Shown here piece by piece: positions 1 to 14,800 of a stretch of 64,000 nt of DNA (positions are counted from its first letter, which is position 1; the number at the start of each line of letters is the position of its first letter). The DNA lies in NCBI GenBank assembly GCA_024362935.1, contig JANCRA010000014.1, positions 8,325,258 through 8,389,257 on the forward strand, read 5' to 3'. A program made the position numbers and the translations under genes. Origin of the DNA: Setophaga petechia. Its lineage: Eukaryota > Chordata > Aves > Passeriformes > Parulidae. The notes beneath the pieces are model-generated. The model saw only the letters and a program-made list of their open reading frames with translations. It was not told where the DNA came from and did not search any database.

Positions 1-3000
1 TCTCTTTTTAGTTACATCACAAATCAAAGTAAATAAAAAAACTGTCAGGGGCCTCTTCCAAAAACTCAGCCTGAATCTCTTCCATTTTCACCCCACAGCC
101 TGTGGACCCAAGAGGACCTCATCCATTATTTCTCCATCTGAAGCATGTTACCACTTTGCAAAGCTCTTCCTTTTATTTTACACACCACTGAATTCCCCAT
201 GGCATTCGGCATAATCTCTGAGCTGATGCTTCAAGGTTCCCAGATTGTCACAGCCACAGCCCTGTTAAATTGGTATCAATATTTAAAATCAAGAGGCCTC
301 TTCCTCCAACACAATCTGCATTTCCAGGTTTATCACAAACAGTAAAAAATTCATGTGTGTACATTTGGCTCAAGGTGCACATATGAAAGCAGATTCACTC
401 ATGCATCAGCCAGACAGCTGACATCCATCCTGACATTTATCTCCATGGATGAGGAAAGATGAATCACTCACAGCTATACAGCTGGGGAGTTTGCCCTTGG
501 TCAAACCAGTAAATGACATAAATCAGCCACTGTGCATCCTCAAATTCAGATACAGGCACCTTGAGAGAGCTGGAGAGCAAGAGGGGCAGTGACAATCTCT
601 TCCACATGAAACAGGAATAAACACAACCACATCCTAGTGACCCCTAAATAAGATCCCCAAAAGCAGAGCTCAAGAAATCTGCTTTATTCTGGCATATTTG
701 TAATTGTTTCAAATGATTTGTTCAACAATTAGTTGCCACTATTAATTTAGCTCAAAGAAAGGGAGGATTTGAGTTGAAGAACTCAAAATTAGATACAGTT
801 CTTTACCAGAGAGCCAGACAAAGGCCACTGGTTTGGCACAGGAGTGGCTGGGGAGAAGGGCGCCATGCAGGAGCTGAGGCAGATGAATCCTGAGCTTCTC
901 TGGCCTTCAGCTCCAGCAGCCAGGCAGAGGCTGCAGCTGACAGTGGTTGACTGAGGAGCCAGTTTGCAGGCCTGCCATGTTAGGCATGCCCAGTTCAGAG
1001 AGGCTTTTGGAGTTTTGTCTTTTTTTTGGTTTTATTGAAAACCTTTTTTCATGCACAATCAGATTTCTCACCTAAAAGCAGCAGTGTTTAGCCCAGCAGT
1101 CACAAAGGCTACATGGGAAGCAAGTGCTACAAGAAAGACAATCCAGAAGCTCAGGGCCAGCCTCAGATCTGGGAAATTGCATTGACCAGGCTTCCCTTTG
1201 ATTCTCCACTTAACAGCCAGGATTGAATGAGGACACGAACCACAGCACAGTGATCAGGAGCAGGCAAAGGGCATTTCCAGGGGGTAAATTTACAGGACAG
1301 CTGGTCCCAAACATTTTCACCCATTCCAGCAAAGGTTTTGGTACCTTCAGCACACATCACAAACCCACTGCTTCTGGCTCAAATTACCTAGAAAATGGTG
1401 CTAAAGCCCAGAGTCTCTCCTGCAAAGCACAGATCCTGACAAAGAAAGGACACTGAAACTTAGCATTTTTTCATTGTTACTAAAAAAAAACCCAAAAACC
1501 AGCAGCAAGGAGCCAGGGTGGGCTCATAAAGGCACTGTGTTCCAACACAGCTGTACATGCTGCTCAAAACTGCTTCAGGCTGAGATGTTTGTGCTGTTTT
1601 AGTCTGGATGGCACTCAAAGCCTTCCTTTTATTTCAAGAACAGATCTGACTCCAAATAACCTAGTGTGACACCTGCCACTGAGTCCCACACTTGTTAAAG
1701 ACTACTTCAGTGGCAAAGGACAAGCAGCACAAATACCTGCTGACCTGGCTCAGCATGAGCAGGGCAGGTTGTGGAGCAGGAAGGTACCAGAGCTGACCAG
1801 AGGATCCCTGTGCCATGCAGAGACAGGAAAGCACTTCTTGTAACAGCAGTGCTACCTACTTCCCATCCTGCCTGCCTAGAGCCAAAGGAAGGAGGCAGCA
1901 GGAAACTTTTTCCCAGGAGACATTTGTTTGTAACAAAAGAAGTAGAAGATAGACAGCTCTGTAGTGTCCATCAACAGCTATGACCAACAGCCTCTTACTA
2001 ATATTCACCAATAAACTTTTACTTCCAAATGCTTTGAGAAAAGTAAGGATGAAAAACTCTCCCCCATTTGTTTGAGTGCAGGTATTATATCCCCATAAAA
2101 AATCCAAACCCTGCCCTACAATCACAACAATGACCAGGGGAAAGCTGCTGAGCACCCTGACTGTCCCACAGGATCTGTAAAGCTGCTGCTATACTACTCC
2201 TTCAAAAGATTCTTAAAGGTCCTTGTTAAACTCAGCCATGAAACCATAAAGTGAGGATGGAGACAGCTATCCTGCACAGCCTTCAAAGTCAGCCCAAAGC
2301 ACATGATCTGTTTTGTGCTGGTCTGTTTGCAGAGGCCATGTAATTCTCCAGAAGTGTTTTTGTTTCCAAAACAAATGCTACACACTTTGCTTTGACTTGG
2401 GAAAGTAGAAAAAAATCTCTCCCAATGCAAATAGCCAAATAGTGCTGGCGAGGCTCACAAATGCACGCGTGTGAGTGGGAAAGGAAATGAAGAGCCTTTC
2501 CAGCTTTCCAAAGGGTTATTGCAAACAGCAGGGAGGGAGAAGGGATTTCACACATTAGGAAAAACACCATGATGGTGCTTGTCCTTAAAGCAGACGCTAC
2601 ACAGAAGGCCCTGGGCTGCACTGCCTGTTTAGCACTTCTCTAACACCCAATGTTGGATGGAACCCCTTGTGGCAGGGTGCACATCTCAGCACCGTGATGG
2701 CTGCATGTCAGTGCTGTACAAACCACTGCTCTGCCATCTTCCTATTTTTCTGGCCTGAACAACTTTGCTGTGCATCATCCAGACCCTACAGCAAAGCCAA
2801 GGACATCCCTGCATTCCAGTCCCCAGAGAGTCAGAGATATCACATATACCAGCTGCTTCCTCACCCACCCTGCAAAGGGAAATGTGCAGGTCACAGATGA
2901 AGAGGCAGACACGCTGCATCCCAGTCACAGTGTAAGGAAACAGCACGACCATGCTGGAAAATCACTCTTCCAGTGTTCTCCCAGGAAAGTTAGAAAATCT

Positions 3001-3701
3001 CATTTCTCACACGCTTACGCCTCTGCTGGGTTTTTGCAGAGCTTCCCTGTGTGAGCTGTACTGGCAGGGACGCAGCTCCAGAGGAGTCAGGAAGGTTATC
3101 CTGCCTCTAGCAGAGGGGAGGGGGTGGGGGGAGACAGAGATGAAGCCGGCTGAATTCCCACAGGCTTTGCATTATGAAAGCCATGAGCAGCAATCAGCCA
3201 GCCTTCCCGAGTTCTCTTTAACCCCTTCCTTGCTGCTGAACAAGAATCTGAACAGACCTCTGAACAGCAAACACACACTGGTGTACAGCATACAGCACAC
3301 TCAACACAGCACACATATACTCAACCTCAAGGCAAAACAGGCAGGAATCTAACAAACCAGTCAATTACTTTCTTTCAGTATTTTTCAAGAGGTGCAAGTT
3401 TCCTCTGTGCTTCCATTAATGGTGCTGCAACCAGACCTGCTGCTCTCAAGCCTACAGCTTAAAGGGGGGAGGAAAAAGTGTTACAATCCAACTCTGCACA
3501 TGCCCAGGACTTGTTACTTCAAGAAATGCCATCATTGTTCTCCAGCCAGGCAGCCAACGATGAACAGGCATCACCATTGTCCACTGGCTGCCTGGGGGCT
3601 TTTAGTAACAGCACTGAAGTATGAGCTCTTGAAAGGGTACCAAAGCTTTTGCACAAAGTCAGATCAGACTCATATATATCCTCTATTATTTGCTGATAAT
3701 T

Positions 3702-3905
3702 GTAGAATCCTAGAATGGTTTGGGTTGGAAAGGATCTCAAAAAGGATCATCTCATTCCATCCCTCGGCCTTGGGCAGGGACACCTTCCACTGGACCAGGT
3801 TGCTCCAAGCTCCATCCAACCTGGCCTTGGGCACCCACAGGATGGGGCAGCCTCAGCTCCTCTGGGCAGCCTGTGCCAGGGCCTTGCCACCCTGACAGGG
3901 AAGAA
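3702..3905 (-). mobile_element. CR1 LINE 3' fragment
   Basis: Reads as the reverse complement of the avian CR1 3' end: TAGAATGGTTTGGGTTGGAA, then ACCTTCCACTGGACCAGGTT, GGGATGGGGCAGCC-like and CACCCTGACAGGGAAGAA. 5'-truncated as usual; inside CFDP1 intron 5. Confidence 0.93.
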
Positions 3906-4820
3906 TCAATAGTAGATGCTGTGAGAAGAGATGGCACAAAACACATCTTCCCCTGGGATTCCCAGGAAAAAGAGTGGTGTCCAACAGAAATGTCAAATAA
4001 ATCTGTTCCCTCCACTGCCTGCCTCAGCGGGTACAAGAGCATGTCACACATGTCCTTGCACACCCAGGGGGACATCTGGTGCCAACACAGCCCTGGTTAT
4101 CTGCCTCTGCAGAGGGTCCCTCTGCACAGCCCCTGCCTCAAGGACCCCGTGCTCTGAAAAGCACAACGGCAAGGGCCCCGGGGCAAAGAGGACTGGGCTG
4201 TGACCCAACACATTAGTAAGGCTTTGAAACTCCTTGGATAGGGAAACAAAGTACTCCATGGCTTGGCAGACTGGATTAGAGCACCCTGGAGAGCTTGAGA
4301 CAGACTGGAGCTTGTCTGAGGTGCCCTTTCAGCTCAGACTGTGCACCAGTTCACTTGAGGCTCAGTTTTTCTGCAGGAATAAGAGCAGTGGAAAAAATGG
4401 GGGACTCTGCCACCCCCACACCAGGACAGCAACAGCTGAAGTGAATCCCAGCTATCCTAACCATCCTCATGGCAGAGGAAATCCCCATGGGCCAGGCACA
4501 CACTTGCTCAGCCTCTCCCGGTCTTTTTCTAGAACCAAACAAAAGAGCAGTGGCAGAGACTGGTGCCAGCTGAAGAGGCTGCAGCTCTGAAGAGAGACCA
4601 AGCACCCTCCAAGAGCTCAGTCACACCAACACCTCCTTTCAGGCAGGAAGGGAGAAAGCTGGCATTAGTTGGTAACTAACCCTAATTGCTTGACTTCACA
4701 TCTTGGTATCAATCCAGCCAGCCTGAGCATTTTCTAAACACAGTCCTGCACAAGGCTGACAACACAGCATGCAGATCAAAGTTTTGGCTAACAAATGTGC
4801 TGGAAAATACTGGTGTGCTG

Positions 4821-4880
4821 ATTTTCCATGAATGAGGCCACTAGTATGAGATTTTCCATGAATGAAGCCACTACTGTGTG
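4821..4880. repeat. Imperfect 30-bp tandem duplication
   Basis: Two copies of a unit starting ATTTTCCATGAATGA, the second differing by a few bases near its end. In CFDP1 intron 5. Confidence 0.9.
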
Positions 4881-7800
4881 AAAAGCCTGGGGCAATAGGA
4901 CTGCCTGAGAGCAGGGAGCATCACTCTGCCACTCCAGCCTTACTTACTTGGTTCATATTTTATGAAGAATGATTCAGCTGAACTTGCTCTTTGACATGAG
5001 AAAAAGGGAGGAACACAAGTGTGGGAAAGCAAGAGGATGCAACACAAGCATCTGGTATGGGGGAGACACTCAAGGGAGATGGTAAGGCTCAGTTAATATG
5101 CAAGGAAGCACTATAAAAGCAAAATAAAACAGGAGTGGAAACAAATCTTGGTAGACACACACCCAGGGCATGGCACAGCTGGGAACAGGAGCTCTTAGCA
5201 TCCACCTTCAAGGCCAGGATTTATCCATAAAGCAGGGCTGCCCTTCTCACCTCTCACTCCAGCCAGAGCAAGTCCAGCATGGGAAGATACAGGGGTTTCC
5301 CTCTGCAGCTTTGCAAGGGGTCTGGAAGAAAAATTCAGCTGGCTTCATTCCCCATTAGCAGTTAATTTCCTCAGTCATTTTCACAGAGGGAGAAAGAGAA
5401 ATGCTCATGATCCAAGAGATGAAAGCATATGAAAATAAGCCTCATAAAACCTGTGCTGCCCTAAGGGAAAACTGCCCCACAACTTTCATTGGGGAATTAT
5501 CAAAGGCCCCAGACTAGTGGGGGGTTGTTTTTATTTTATAAGACAGATGCTTTAGAGAAGTAAGTCCTCAAATAGCTGAGATTCCATTCTGCTGAACCTC
5601 CAACGAGACTAGAAAAAGAAACAGCTGATCCCACTTAGTCCAGCCCAGGGATCCAGCTTAGCCACATCAAGACAGAGGGCTGGAGTAAGGCACAGAGCTG
5701 TACAGGCACTGCTAAACTTCTTTCCAATAAGATGCCATTGCCCCAAAGAAAGGCAGCTGCACGCGTGGTAGCACGGCCACAGGAAAGCACAGCACACAGT
5801 GAAAGAATCTCATTCATTTCTCTTACAAACAGAGGCTGGGGTAGAAGGCATTGACTCATTTGGCCTGAGAACAAGAAAGAAGTGCTCCTGGGAGACTAGT
5901 TTAAAACAAGGATGTTTAGTGCACGTTTTGCTTTGAGTCTGGGAGAGTGAGTATGAAACTTCCCACACTCAGAGCTCTGTTTCTTATCAAAACAGGTTTA
6001 ACATAAGGCTCAGGAGAAAGAACTGTTCAGAAAAGGGGCAAAGTCCCAAAATGGCAGAGCTCTCCCACTCACAGCTAAGCCTCAGAGGTGACTGCAGCCC
6101 TGGATAAGCCAGTCTGCAGGAAGCAGTCAGGTCCCCAGCACAGGACCCAATGGCAGTGTGGCCATGGCTCACCGCTTGGACAGCCAGACTCACTGGGCTC
6201 CTCAGCTGGGCTGTGAAACCTCTGTGGGTGCCCTCGCTGCTGCCAACCTGGGCCAAAATGGGCACCCTCAGTGCTGTGGGTTCTCATTTCATGTGACACT
6301 GACTTCAAGAGGGGAGGCAAATGCTCAGAGGTGTTTCACATGATTTACAAGTGTGCAATAATCAGCATTTTATTTACTATGGCTGATGAAAACACTGCAA
6401 CACTGAATAGATAATTTTCCCCAACAACAAACTTCCCCCTCTGGACACATAAAAACACCTTTCCACATTCATCCCTGTAGAATAATTAATCTCAGGTCCA
6501 CTAGCAAATAAAACCAAGATATTCCAAAAACTCACCTAGCCTCCTTGTCACTTTGACTCAAGGAGTGGATATGTGTAAAACAGTAGACAGACACTAACAA
6601 TGAATAATTAAAATGAAGTTAATAACAACAAGGGATCTAAGATCCAAAGAGAAATTATTCATTTGGAACAGCTATTGCCACATTTAATCTTTCACAATAA
6701 AAGCATATGAATAGGAAATAAGTAAAACTAGCTCTTGGGCACAGAATATTGCCCCTGGCTGGTTCATCATGTTCACTGAAAAGTATGTCATGTGCTACTA
6801 CACCCAGACAGTTGGCTGTGGTGCAAGGGGCTGGATCTCTCCGTCTGGGAGAACAGCACTCTCTGGAGCACATTGAGGGAAGAGCAGGAGAAAGATGGGA
6901 AGCTTTGAATTCACTAGGAAGAGCACAACTATTCAAGTGCTTAAGTGACTACTGAAAAAAACCCCACCTCCAGCTCCCCCAAAGGTCCTGATCACTTGCT
7001 TTACTGGCATTCTTACTCATCCTATACAAGAAAAATGTCCAAGAGTTTTAGCTAAAGAATTGTTTGCAGTTGATGCTGAGCTGAAGACTGCAAATTCTGC
7101 TTTCTGAGGAATAAAAGCCCATGGGATTGCTATGAAATGAAATTGCTCCCCAGAGGCATGCAAGTACTGCAGCACTTGCTCTGGATCATCCAAAGATGCC
7201 AAAAACTGAGAGCCTGTACCTGTCTCACCAGTGTCCACACACGATCTCAAGTAACTACTGTTGGTTATAACAGCAAAGGAATCCATCCAACTCATGCAGA
7301 AAGAGCATCTTCTGCAAGAAAAAAACTTTGGATGCAAAGTAGCTTCTAGGAGGGGCCAGGCTGGAGAGGAAGGTTGGCTTAGAAATTACAGTAACAAGTC
7401 AAGATGGTGGAAATGGGCATCAGGTGCTCCCACCATCCCTATCCTCCCACAAAGATTGCCACCTTGGCTCCTCCTGCAGGTGGAAGAGAAGCCATGGGCA
7501 GATGTCTTCCTGCTGGAGTCCCTCTACTCCAACGTTAGCATGTAGCAGAGTAAATTATTACTAAAATAGAAGGTCTGAAGCTTTTCACACCATTTAATGG
7601 TCAGGCCATGTGAACTGCTCTACTGTAGGCTCTGGGAGGAAGGCATCCATCATGAACAGGTTAGAGTTTATCTGGCTCTCTTTGTTCAGGGCAAGTAAGT
7701 GTTCTCAGGGCCAGAGCTGTCCTGCAGTGCCTCTTCCTGCTGGGTCTTGTACTGATCTCCAAACCCTTGCAGTCCCACCACAGCCTGGGGGTCGGCGAGC

Positions 7801-9312
7801 ACAGCGCCTCCCGAACTCCGTGGGAGCGGTGCCTGCTTGCTTCAAAGGCAAACTGTACCCGGTGTTTATACCAGCCTACAAGGCATGAAAAGGCCTAGGA
7901 GGTCAAATATCCACCACTGTAATTTCAGGCAGGATCAAACAGAAAAGCAACAGCTGGGCTGAGTGAGCAAGTCCACGTTTAATTACAAACGGTTTCGGTA
8001 ATAAGCAAAAGCAAGAACAAAGCCAGTGAAAAACCTCTCTTTTTCTTCCTGGCTCCTGTTCAGGCTGTGTAGAAACAGCTGCCTAGAAGAGAATCTCAAA
8101 TAAGATCCACCAACTACATTTCTTCCATTTTCAGGACTGCCACAGCACCAGTTCCCTGGGCAATGCCACCATGCTTGGACAAGCACCAAGGATGGATGGG
8201 CAGATTGCAGCTGCTCCCACTGCAGGGCTGGGTCTGTGCAGGGCTCCCCCAGCCTGGAGCTCAACCCCTGTTGAGTCTCACAAGCACATGCACAGAGTCA
8301 TTCTGCAGTAAGCTGCTTGGAGGATTAAATTTGCTTTAACATCCTCTGAATATGAAATGCTGCTGTAAAACGGGATTGCTAGCTCAGAGATGATGGACCC
8401 TGCCTGTCCTGGGAAGAGGGCAAAAAAAATCTCTTGGAGGACCAGGAATTCCCACTGATCCCTCCATCAGGTCGATGCATTTCATTTACAGCCAGGATCT
8501 ACTCTTGCTTTCCCCAAAAGGTCCTGGAACAGTGGTTAAGGAGAGGAAATGAGCCCTAAAACACACAGACAAGCAGGCTTAGCTGGGTGGGTGGAGGGCA
8601 TTTTTTAGATGCTGGGAGCCTTCCACCCATTTATTGGGGCAGCAAGTGAGAATAAATCATTGGGTCTCCTCCCTGCATCTGATACCTCTGATAGAATCAA
8701 CAAGAGCCTAACAGAACCCGAGAGCACAACAGAAACAACTGGAACAGAGTATCACAACCCCAAACCTCTGCAACAAACCAATACCCACTGCTGATGAACA
8801 CTGCCTAGCTGTGTGTCACAGGGGGACACGATGGGAATAATGTGAAGGATGGGAAACCATCACATCCCTGGGAACCAACAGCTTCTGACCTTTCTAGCAA
8901 AGCCTGCTGAGAGAACTGGGTGGGTTGTTTTGTACTCCGGGCTTTAATTACAGCCAAGTGTTTAAGTTATTCTCCTCCAACCACCCCCATGTCCCTCACA
9001 AGCACAAATCTAGCTTTTTATAGCACATCCGGTATGGATGTTAAACACATTCAGGAAATGCACTTTCAGCCCCAAACATCCCCTCCCCTGGACCAGTTAG
9101 GGGTTTGTAATGGAGACGTGGAGCCGGATGTTTGGCTTTGTGACCGTTGCTTTTCTGGGTTACTTCTGTCTGTTTAGAGAAGGGAATTCAATAAATGCAG
9201 GGTAGGCTGGCTGCATTCAGAAATAATACATGCTGCTTGCAAGGTGAAGAAAGAAAAGCCAGATGGAGAGGCCACTATTAGCTGCTCAAATTCCCTGCAC
9301 ACAGGGCAAGGC

Positions 9313-9326
9313 TTTTTTTTTTTTTT
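9313..9326. repeat. T14 homopolymer
   Basis: Run of T in CFDP1 intron 5; no attached element recognised. Confidence 0.9.
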
Positions 9327-10787
9327 AATAGCCGACAAAGGTCCTGGGGGCTGACAATGGCTCACAGCACAGTGGGTGTCCACAGGCACAGCTAAGATCC
9401 CAAAATCACGTTTTTCACTGCCTTGTGGCAATAGACTGAGGCTCTCCCATAATGCACAAGGGAAAAATGCACCCTCTCCCCTAAAACTTCTATTTTAAGT
9501 AGACAAAAGGTGCAAAGAACTGTCAGGCTATGCCAGCCTCTATCAGTCCCCAAGCATTGCTCTGGCATGTCACCAAGGCTTGTGACTCTTTGCTCCAGAG
9601 CAGCAGGGTCTGGATAGCTTGGCTCAAGTCTAAAACTCAACCATTGTAATTTGCTTAACATATGGGGCTTGCCTCTGGCTTTAAGGAATACCACAAGCCT
9701 GCTAGTAATTTTCTCACCTGAAAATACCCTGGCTGGCTTCCCAGCTGGAAGCATCTTCCTAAGCCCAAAGGCAAGCATGTTTGCTGGCAGTCTCAGGGAT
9801 CAGCCTCAGATACCAGTCCAAGACTCTCAGATCAGAGGGCCCATGCTGGCCAGATTGCCCCAGAGAACTCCTGCTAAAGCCTCAAGAGAGCTGGGCTGTT
9901 GCACACACTGCTCCAAACACCACTGCTGCTCCTCTGCCATAGGATCCCTGCACCAAGGCAGGATGCATTGCAGGAGGCTGTGAAAGGGAAGGCTTTTGGG
10001 GTGTGCTGCATTGGGGCTTGGTGCTCTGAAGAAAGGCAAGACATAGAAGCCCAGGATAACTTTCCCCACCCTTCTCCACAGCCAGGTCACCTCATGTTCT
10101 GGCCAAGCAACTGTCAGTAGGACATCACACATCAGCAAGCTGAACAATGACCTAATTAAGCTGCTTCCAAAATAATCTCACTGAAGGAAAGTTAAAGTCC
10201 TTGAACTAATTATTTATTATACTGATTTTTAGTCTACTTTTTCCATATCTGATGTGAATTCTTCAGATATCTGCAACATGAACTCAAACTGAGCTGTGGC
10301 TATTACTGCTGAGCAATCCAAGCTCCAGCAAGAGCAACAATGCCCCTTGGTAATGACCAGGCTGCAGAGGTCCACTGCCACCCAGCTCCTCCCCTGGCCT
10401 GTAAGGCACAGGAGGAAACAGGGATCTCTGCTGAACTGGAAGGTGAACAGCCCCTGGAGCTTTCCCAGTGGGCTGCCAAACCTGCCTGCCCTCAGAGCAG
10501 CAGACTGGAAGGCAGGTTTGAAGATATGGGATCACCAGCAGCGTGCAGAGTGTGGAGCTGCCCCAGCTACAGCTGCCACTTGAACAAACTTTGGCCACCA
10601 AAACTGCACAAAGAATGCCAGCCCAATCCAAGGCAAGTTTTCCAGCACAAAACCCTGTACACAGCACTTTGGTTACAATTAATGAGCTCTGCAGGGACGA
10701 ACCCTTGTGCCGTGTGAACAAGAGCATGAAGACTGTGCCCATCTATGCCTTCATTCACTCAGAGAACAGCAGCTGTCAAGGGCCATG

Positions 10788-10812
10788 CACACACACACAC
10801 ACACACACACAC
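10788..10812. repeat. CA dinucleotide microsatellite
   Basis: Twelve uninterrupted CA units in CFDP1 intron 5; likely length-variable. Confidence 0.95.
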
Positions 10813-11705
10813 TATGCTTTCACTACCCTGAGCTAAGGACAGGCTATGCAACACTTAGCTGGAAAAATGAGTGACAATCCAGCTGCAGCAACTGAATAAC
10901 AGCATCTCAGGGAAAGGCAGCCTTAACTCACACTGGAGAATTGCTCTAAGCACACAGGAAGGACAGTGTATTTATTTGATGGGTATTGTTTCTGTGTGAT
11001 CAAATCATATGCAGCTTATGTCTTTCAAATATCAATGCAAACAAATGACTTAAATAAAAATCATCACTGGAACATAAAAGCATCTCCTCCATTCCTAAGA
11101 AGCTGGTGATCTCCCAGGCTCATCAGGAACCAGACTGGCATCTCAGATGCACAGGGGACCCGACCTCCTTGTATCTTTGACAAGCATTATGATAATCTCA
11201 GAATTAGGTGTTAGAGCTTGAACAGGGAAGTGACAAATCCACATCAAAATTATATTAGAGAACATCAAAGAAGCAAAAACATCTCTCATTTAAATGCTCA
11301 CCCAAAGTCTCTAAGAAGCCACAGCCCAGCCTGACATGGCTTTTTATAGCCCTGAGAAGCACCTGTCAAAGGAACTGCAGGCAATCTCAGCAATGTTCCT
11401 TGGCTACCTGCAGTTTCATCAGGCTGCTTGAGACAGTCAAATCACTATTTTCTTACTAGGATGAATGATTTATGAGGATTAAAAAATTTGAGCCTGAACC
11501 TATGAAGTGAGTCACTGGAACTCACGGGTTGCCTCCCCCGCTTCCCTCCAGCCCAAATCATCACACCTTCCAGGTCTAGTCCTGCTCCCACTGAAACACT
11601 GCAGAAAACAAACAGCCAACAAATACTGCAGAGCCTGCACTATTGGCTCCAGTGCCATCCTTCTCACTAAGGGCCCATACCCGGGCAGGGAAATCCCAAA
11701 CTCAC

Positions 11706-11810
11706 CCCGAGACTGTCGGTAAGGAAGCTGGAGCTGCTGATTGCAGTTTCTCTTGCTGCTTCAGAAAAGATTTAGCTTCTTTTGAGTTTGAGTCTACTTC
11801 TTTAGTCACC
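11706..11810 (-). CDS. CFDP1: CFDP1 coding exon 5
   Basis: Encodes [20 protein letters not shown] and a short Ala/Pro-rich tail, matching the mammalian VTKEVDATSKEAKSF block. Acceptor ccaacag|GGTG, donor TCGGG|gtgagt. Joins exon 4 in frame (AA|G) with no other exon needed. Confidence 0.94.
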
Positions 11811-14800
11811 CTGTTGGAGGAAAAGAGAAAAACCAGATGGTAAGGAAGAGCTGTACTCAACAGTAAAATCAAAGATCCATCAAGGCAACACAGAAAACAG
11901 GTACAAGAGTCTGCACATCCCCTGCATAGAGATCACCTTCATCAGCTGCAAGCTGAAGAACACACATCTTGTTAAGATTTCATTCCCGTGACAAACCCTC
12001 CACATTCACGGCAGAAAAAAGAAAAAGAGTAGCTAATTAGAGCTGGGGGAGGAGGGCATGTTTTTTCTTTCCAACAAACTGGAATGCTTATTCATTCAAA
12101 CAGGCCTGTCTCACTAGCAGCTACTAAATGCTCTCCTCAGGTCACTGGGGGCAATTCCAGGCTCTTAATTGGGCTCTTGATTTTCTCATTTGTTGGTCAG
12201 TGAGGCAGCTCTTCAGCCACCCATGTCTCACAGCCCAGGCACACAGGCTTGACAACATCTGCAACCCAAAGCAGAGCATGGAAACTGGCTCTGGGGATGG
12301 GCAATGGGAGAGAAAGCTCTGACAAGGCAGAATGTAGAAATTTACTCTCATTTTCTAGTTAATTTTTGTTTGAGGCCCTGAGGGTGCAAAATATTGAACT
12401 TCAAAAAATTATAAATCAATATGGCATTTGCAGCAGGGAATGAATTATAAACATGAGAAAGAATCTCTACAAAACTACTCAATAATTAATTGTTAGAAAA
12501 CCCCAGCTACTTTAGCCCCCTCATTTACCATGACCTGCCTCCAGCAACACGCTTTTCACGCTCTCAGTAGCTCTTAATGAGGTTGCCCTGATTTGCCAAG
12601 CTAACAATTTTGTTCCCATGGAGCTCAAGCCTGTGAGCCTCTCCAGGGCCCTGCAGCTCTATGGGCACAGAGGCAGCCTGACCCACAGCTCAGCCAGCAC
12701 AGAAGAAACAATCTCCATCTCACCCTCTCACATCCTGGCCTCTGGCTGTATCTGCTCTGTATCTGTGCAGGCTCATCCCTGGTCTGCACCATTTTCTGAT
12801 GAGAGGCTGAGAGCCTGGCTGGCCATGGGATCTCCCCTGGCTACAAATCAGGCTAATCACTGCTTGCTTCTTACCCACCAACCTGACCTCACAACTTCCA
12901 TGAAAGAACTGGCTAATAGTCATGGAGAAACCCCAGGAGCTGCAGCCCCAGACAGGTTTCTGCTGGGCTGGCATCAGGTAAAGTGACACAGAGTTATCTG
13001 TTAACCCTGGAGGCACTGATGTCCTGAAATCTCACTTGCACACAAGTAGTGCATCCACATCTCCATCCTGACAGTGAATCAGCATCTGAAACTCCCTTCC
13101 TCCTTCTCCACAGACTGCAAATGCACTGGAAAAGGCACAAGAATAAATGCCTGTGCTGTACAACTGCTCAGCCTTGTTCTGCCAGTGCAGGAGGAGATTA
13201 ACCCCATTTCCCCCTGCACTGTCACATGCCTTTCAAACCACGGCAGTCATGTGGATAGAGACAATCCCACACTAGGAATACTTAGAAGTGTTGGTTGATC
13301 AGATTGGTAAGGGAAGGGGTAGGAAAAGGAGAAAAGCACTTCAGGAAGAAAATAAAACCTCGCTACAACATCATCACAGCTCACCCCAAATACACCACAC
13401 AGTCACAGCCCTTGGCAGCAGTGGTCATGTCATGTAGCAGCCATACACCAAAGGTTACCCTACAGCCATGGATTTAATTTGACAGGATAAACTTGGTGTC
13501 TTCATGCAGCAATAAGAGAATTCCCCCCAACCACGAGGCTGAGTTCACATCAATGCAATCACACAGTCTATTTATTTTCAAATGCAGCATCTAAACAGCC
13601 AGCTCTGACCCCTGCCAAGCTGAGAAGCAGCACCCTCTCTTGAGCACTCTGCAGCGCTGGCTCCTGGCAGGATCCCTCTCCTCTCGTCCACCTCTGCACT
13701 GCTGTGCCATGCAGGGTGCACCCCTGGCATGCAGGGAGCACCCGAGCCACAGGGAGAAACACCAGGCAACCTCGAGTGTGCAGGAATCCAAGAGGTGCAG
13801 TACAACAGGGAACAAGTCTTCAAAGCCCGTGGCAGAGCTGAAATCTGAGCACTGGGCCCTTGGCCTAAACCTCCTGTGTATCTTCAGCCTCTCCAGCCTG
13901 GAGACAGAACTAACTGATGTCTCCCCTACCAGCTGAGGAAAAGAAAGGCACAAGGCTAAAATGAAAAACAGCTCTAGGGATTTGCACTCCCACAGAATTA
14001 GCACACTCTTGGCTGGACCAGCAGTACAAGCCACAGCTCTTGGAACAGGAGATGCCCAGTCCCAGAAAGGGTGAGAAAGCAGAAAGTACATGGTGCACAG
14101 GCAGAGCGTGGCACAGGCCTTCAATGACAGACACTTATCCAGGGGCACAAGACATGTTGTTACCAAGGGTTTATTTGTGCTTTAATTCTCACACCCTCCT
14201 CCACCTCGGAGTACCAGTAACAATGTCTGAGCACAAAATACACTCAGTTCCATTTTCTTTGCTCCCCTTGGCCTGCCAGCAGCTGCTCTAACATACATTT
14301 TTGGAGTTGTCCGCTGCAGAAATTCAGCCGCAAAGCTGCATGCAACCTGTTCCACCAGGACTGCCCAGCTGGGGACAGGGGAATGCGACAGAAATGTAAT
14401 TAAAAGTGACCTTTCAAGGCAATTCCATCACAAGACCCACTTAGTGCCTCATAAACTGAAACAAAAGCTGCTCTGAGGCAGGCTGCTGCTGGGCTGATGC
14501 CAGCAGCAACTCCTGCACCACTCCAACTGGAATGACGGAAGAGTATTAAGGAGCTTTACAAGGTATTAATTCAGGTTATGCACATTTCAACCTTTCCCAG
14601 ATCCCAGGCCAGGAAGGAAAAAGAAATCCTCTGGTCTGCATTATTATGGGAGACAATAACTCTCTCCATGTAGAAACCAAAACAATTCTTGTTCTTCATG
14701 GGGAGAAATGGGAGTCATTAATTCAGCTGGAAGAAATCACAGTCATTACTAAGGAAAATTACAAGACCTTTCACTTTTAAATACTTGATAAATAACTATT

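Larger units (their letters stand above)
1..11705 (-). other. CFDP1: CFDP1 intron 5 (partial)
   Basis: No coding exon recognised. Contains one CR1 fragment (3702-3905), a 30-bp tandem duplication (4821-4880), a poly-T run (9313-9326) and a CA microsatellite (10788-10812). Short open frames here have no family resemblance. The BCNT-domain exons were looked for and not seen. Confidence 0.75.

Noticed and set aside
10284..10742. 152-codon minus-strand frame in CFDP1 intron 5
   Set aside because: No recognisable motif; overlaps three other unrelated frames on the plus strand.
13591..14166. 191-codon minus-strand frame in CFDP1 intron 4
   Set aside because: Cys/Leu-rich composition without any known domain, no splice-site support, and overlapping frames on the same strand of similar length; looks like a chance frame in GC-richer DNA.
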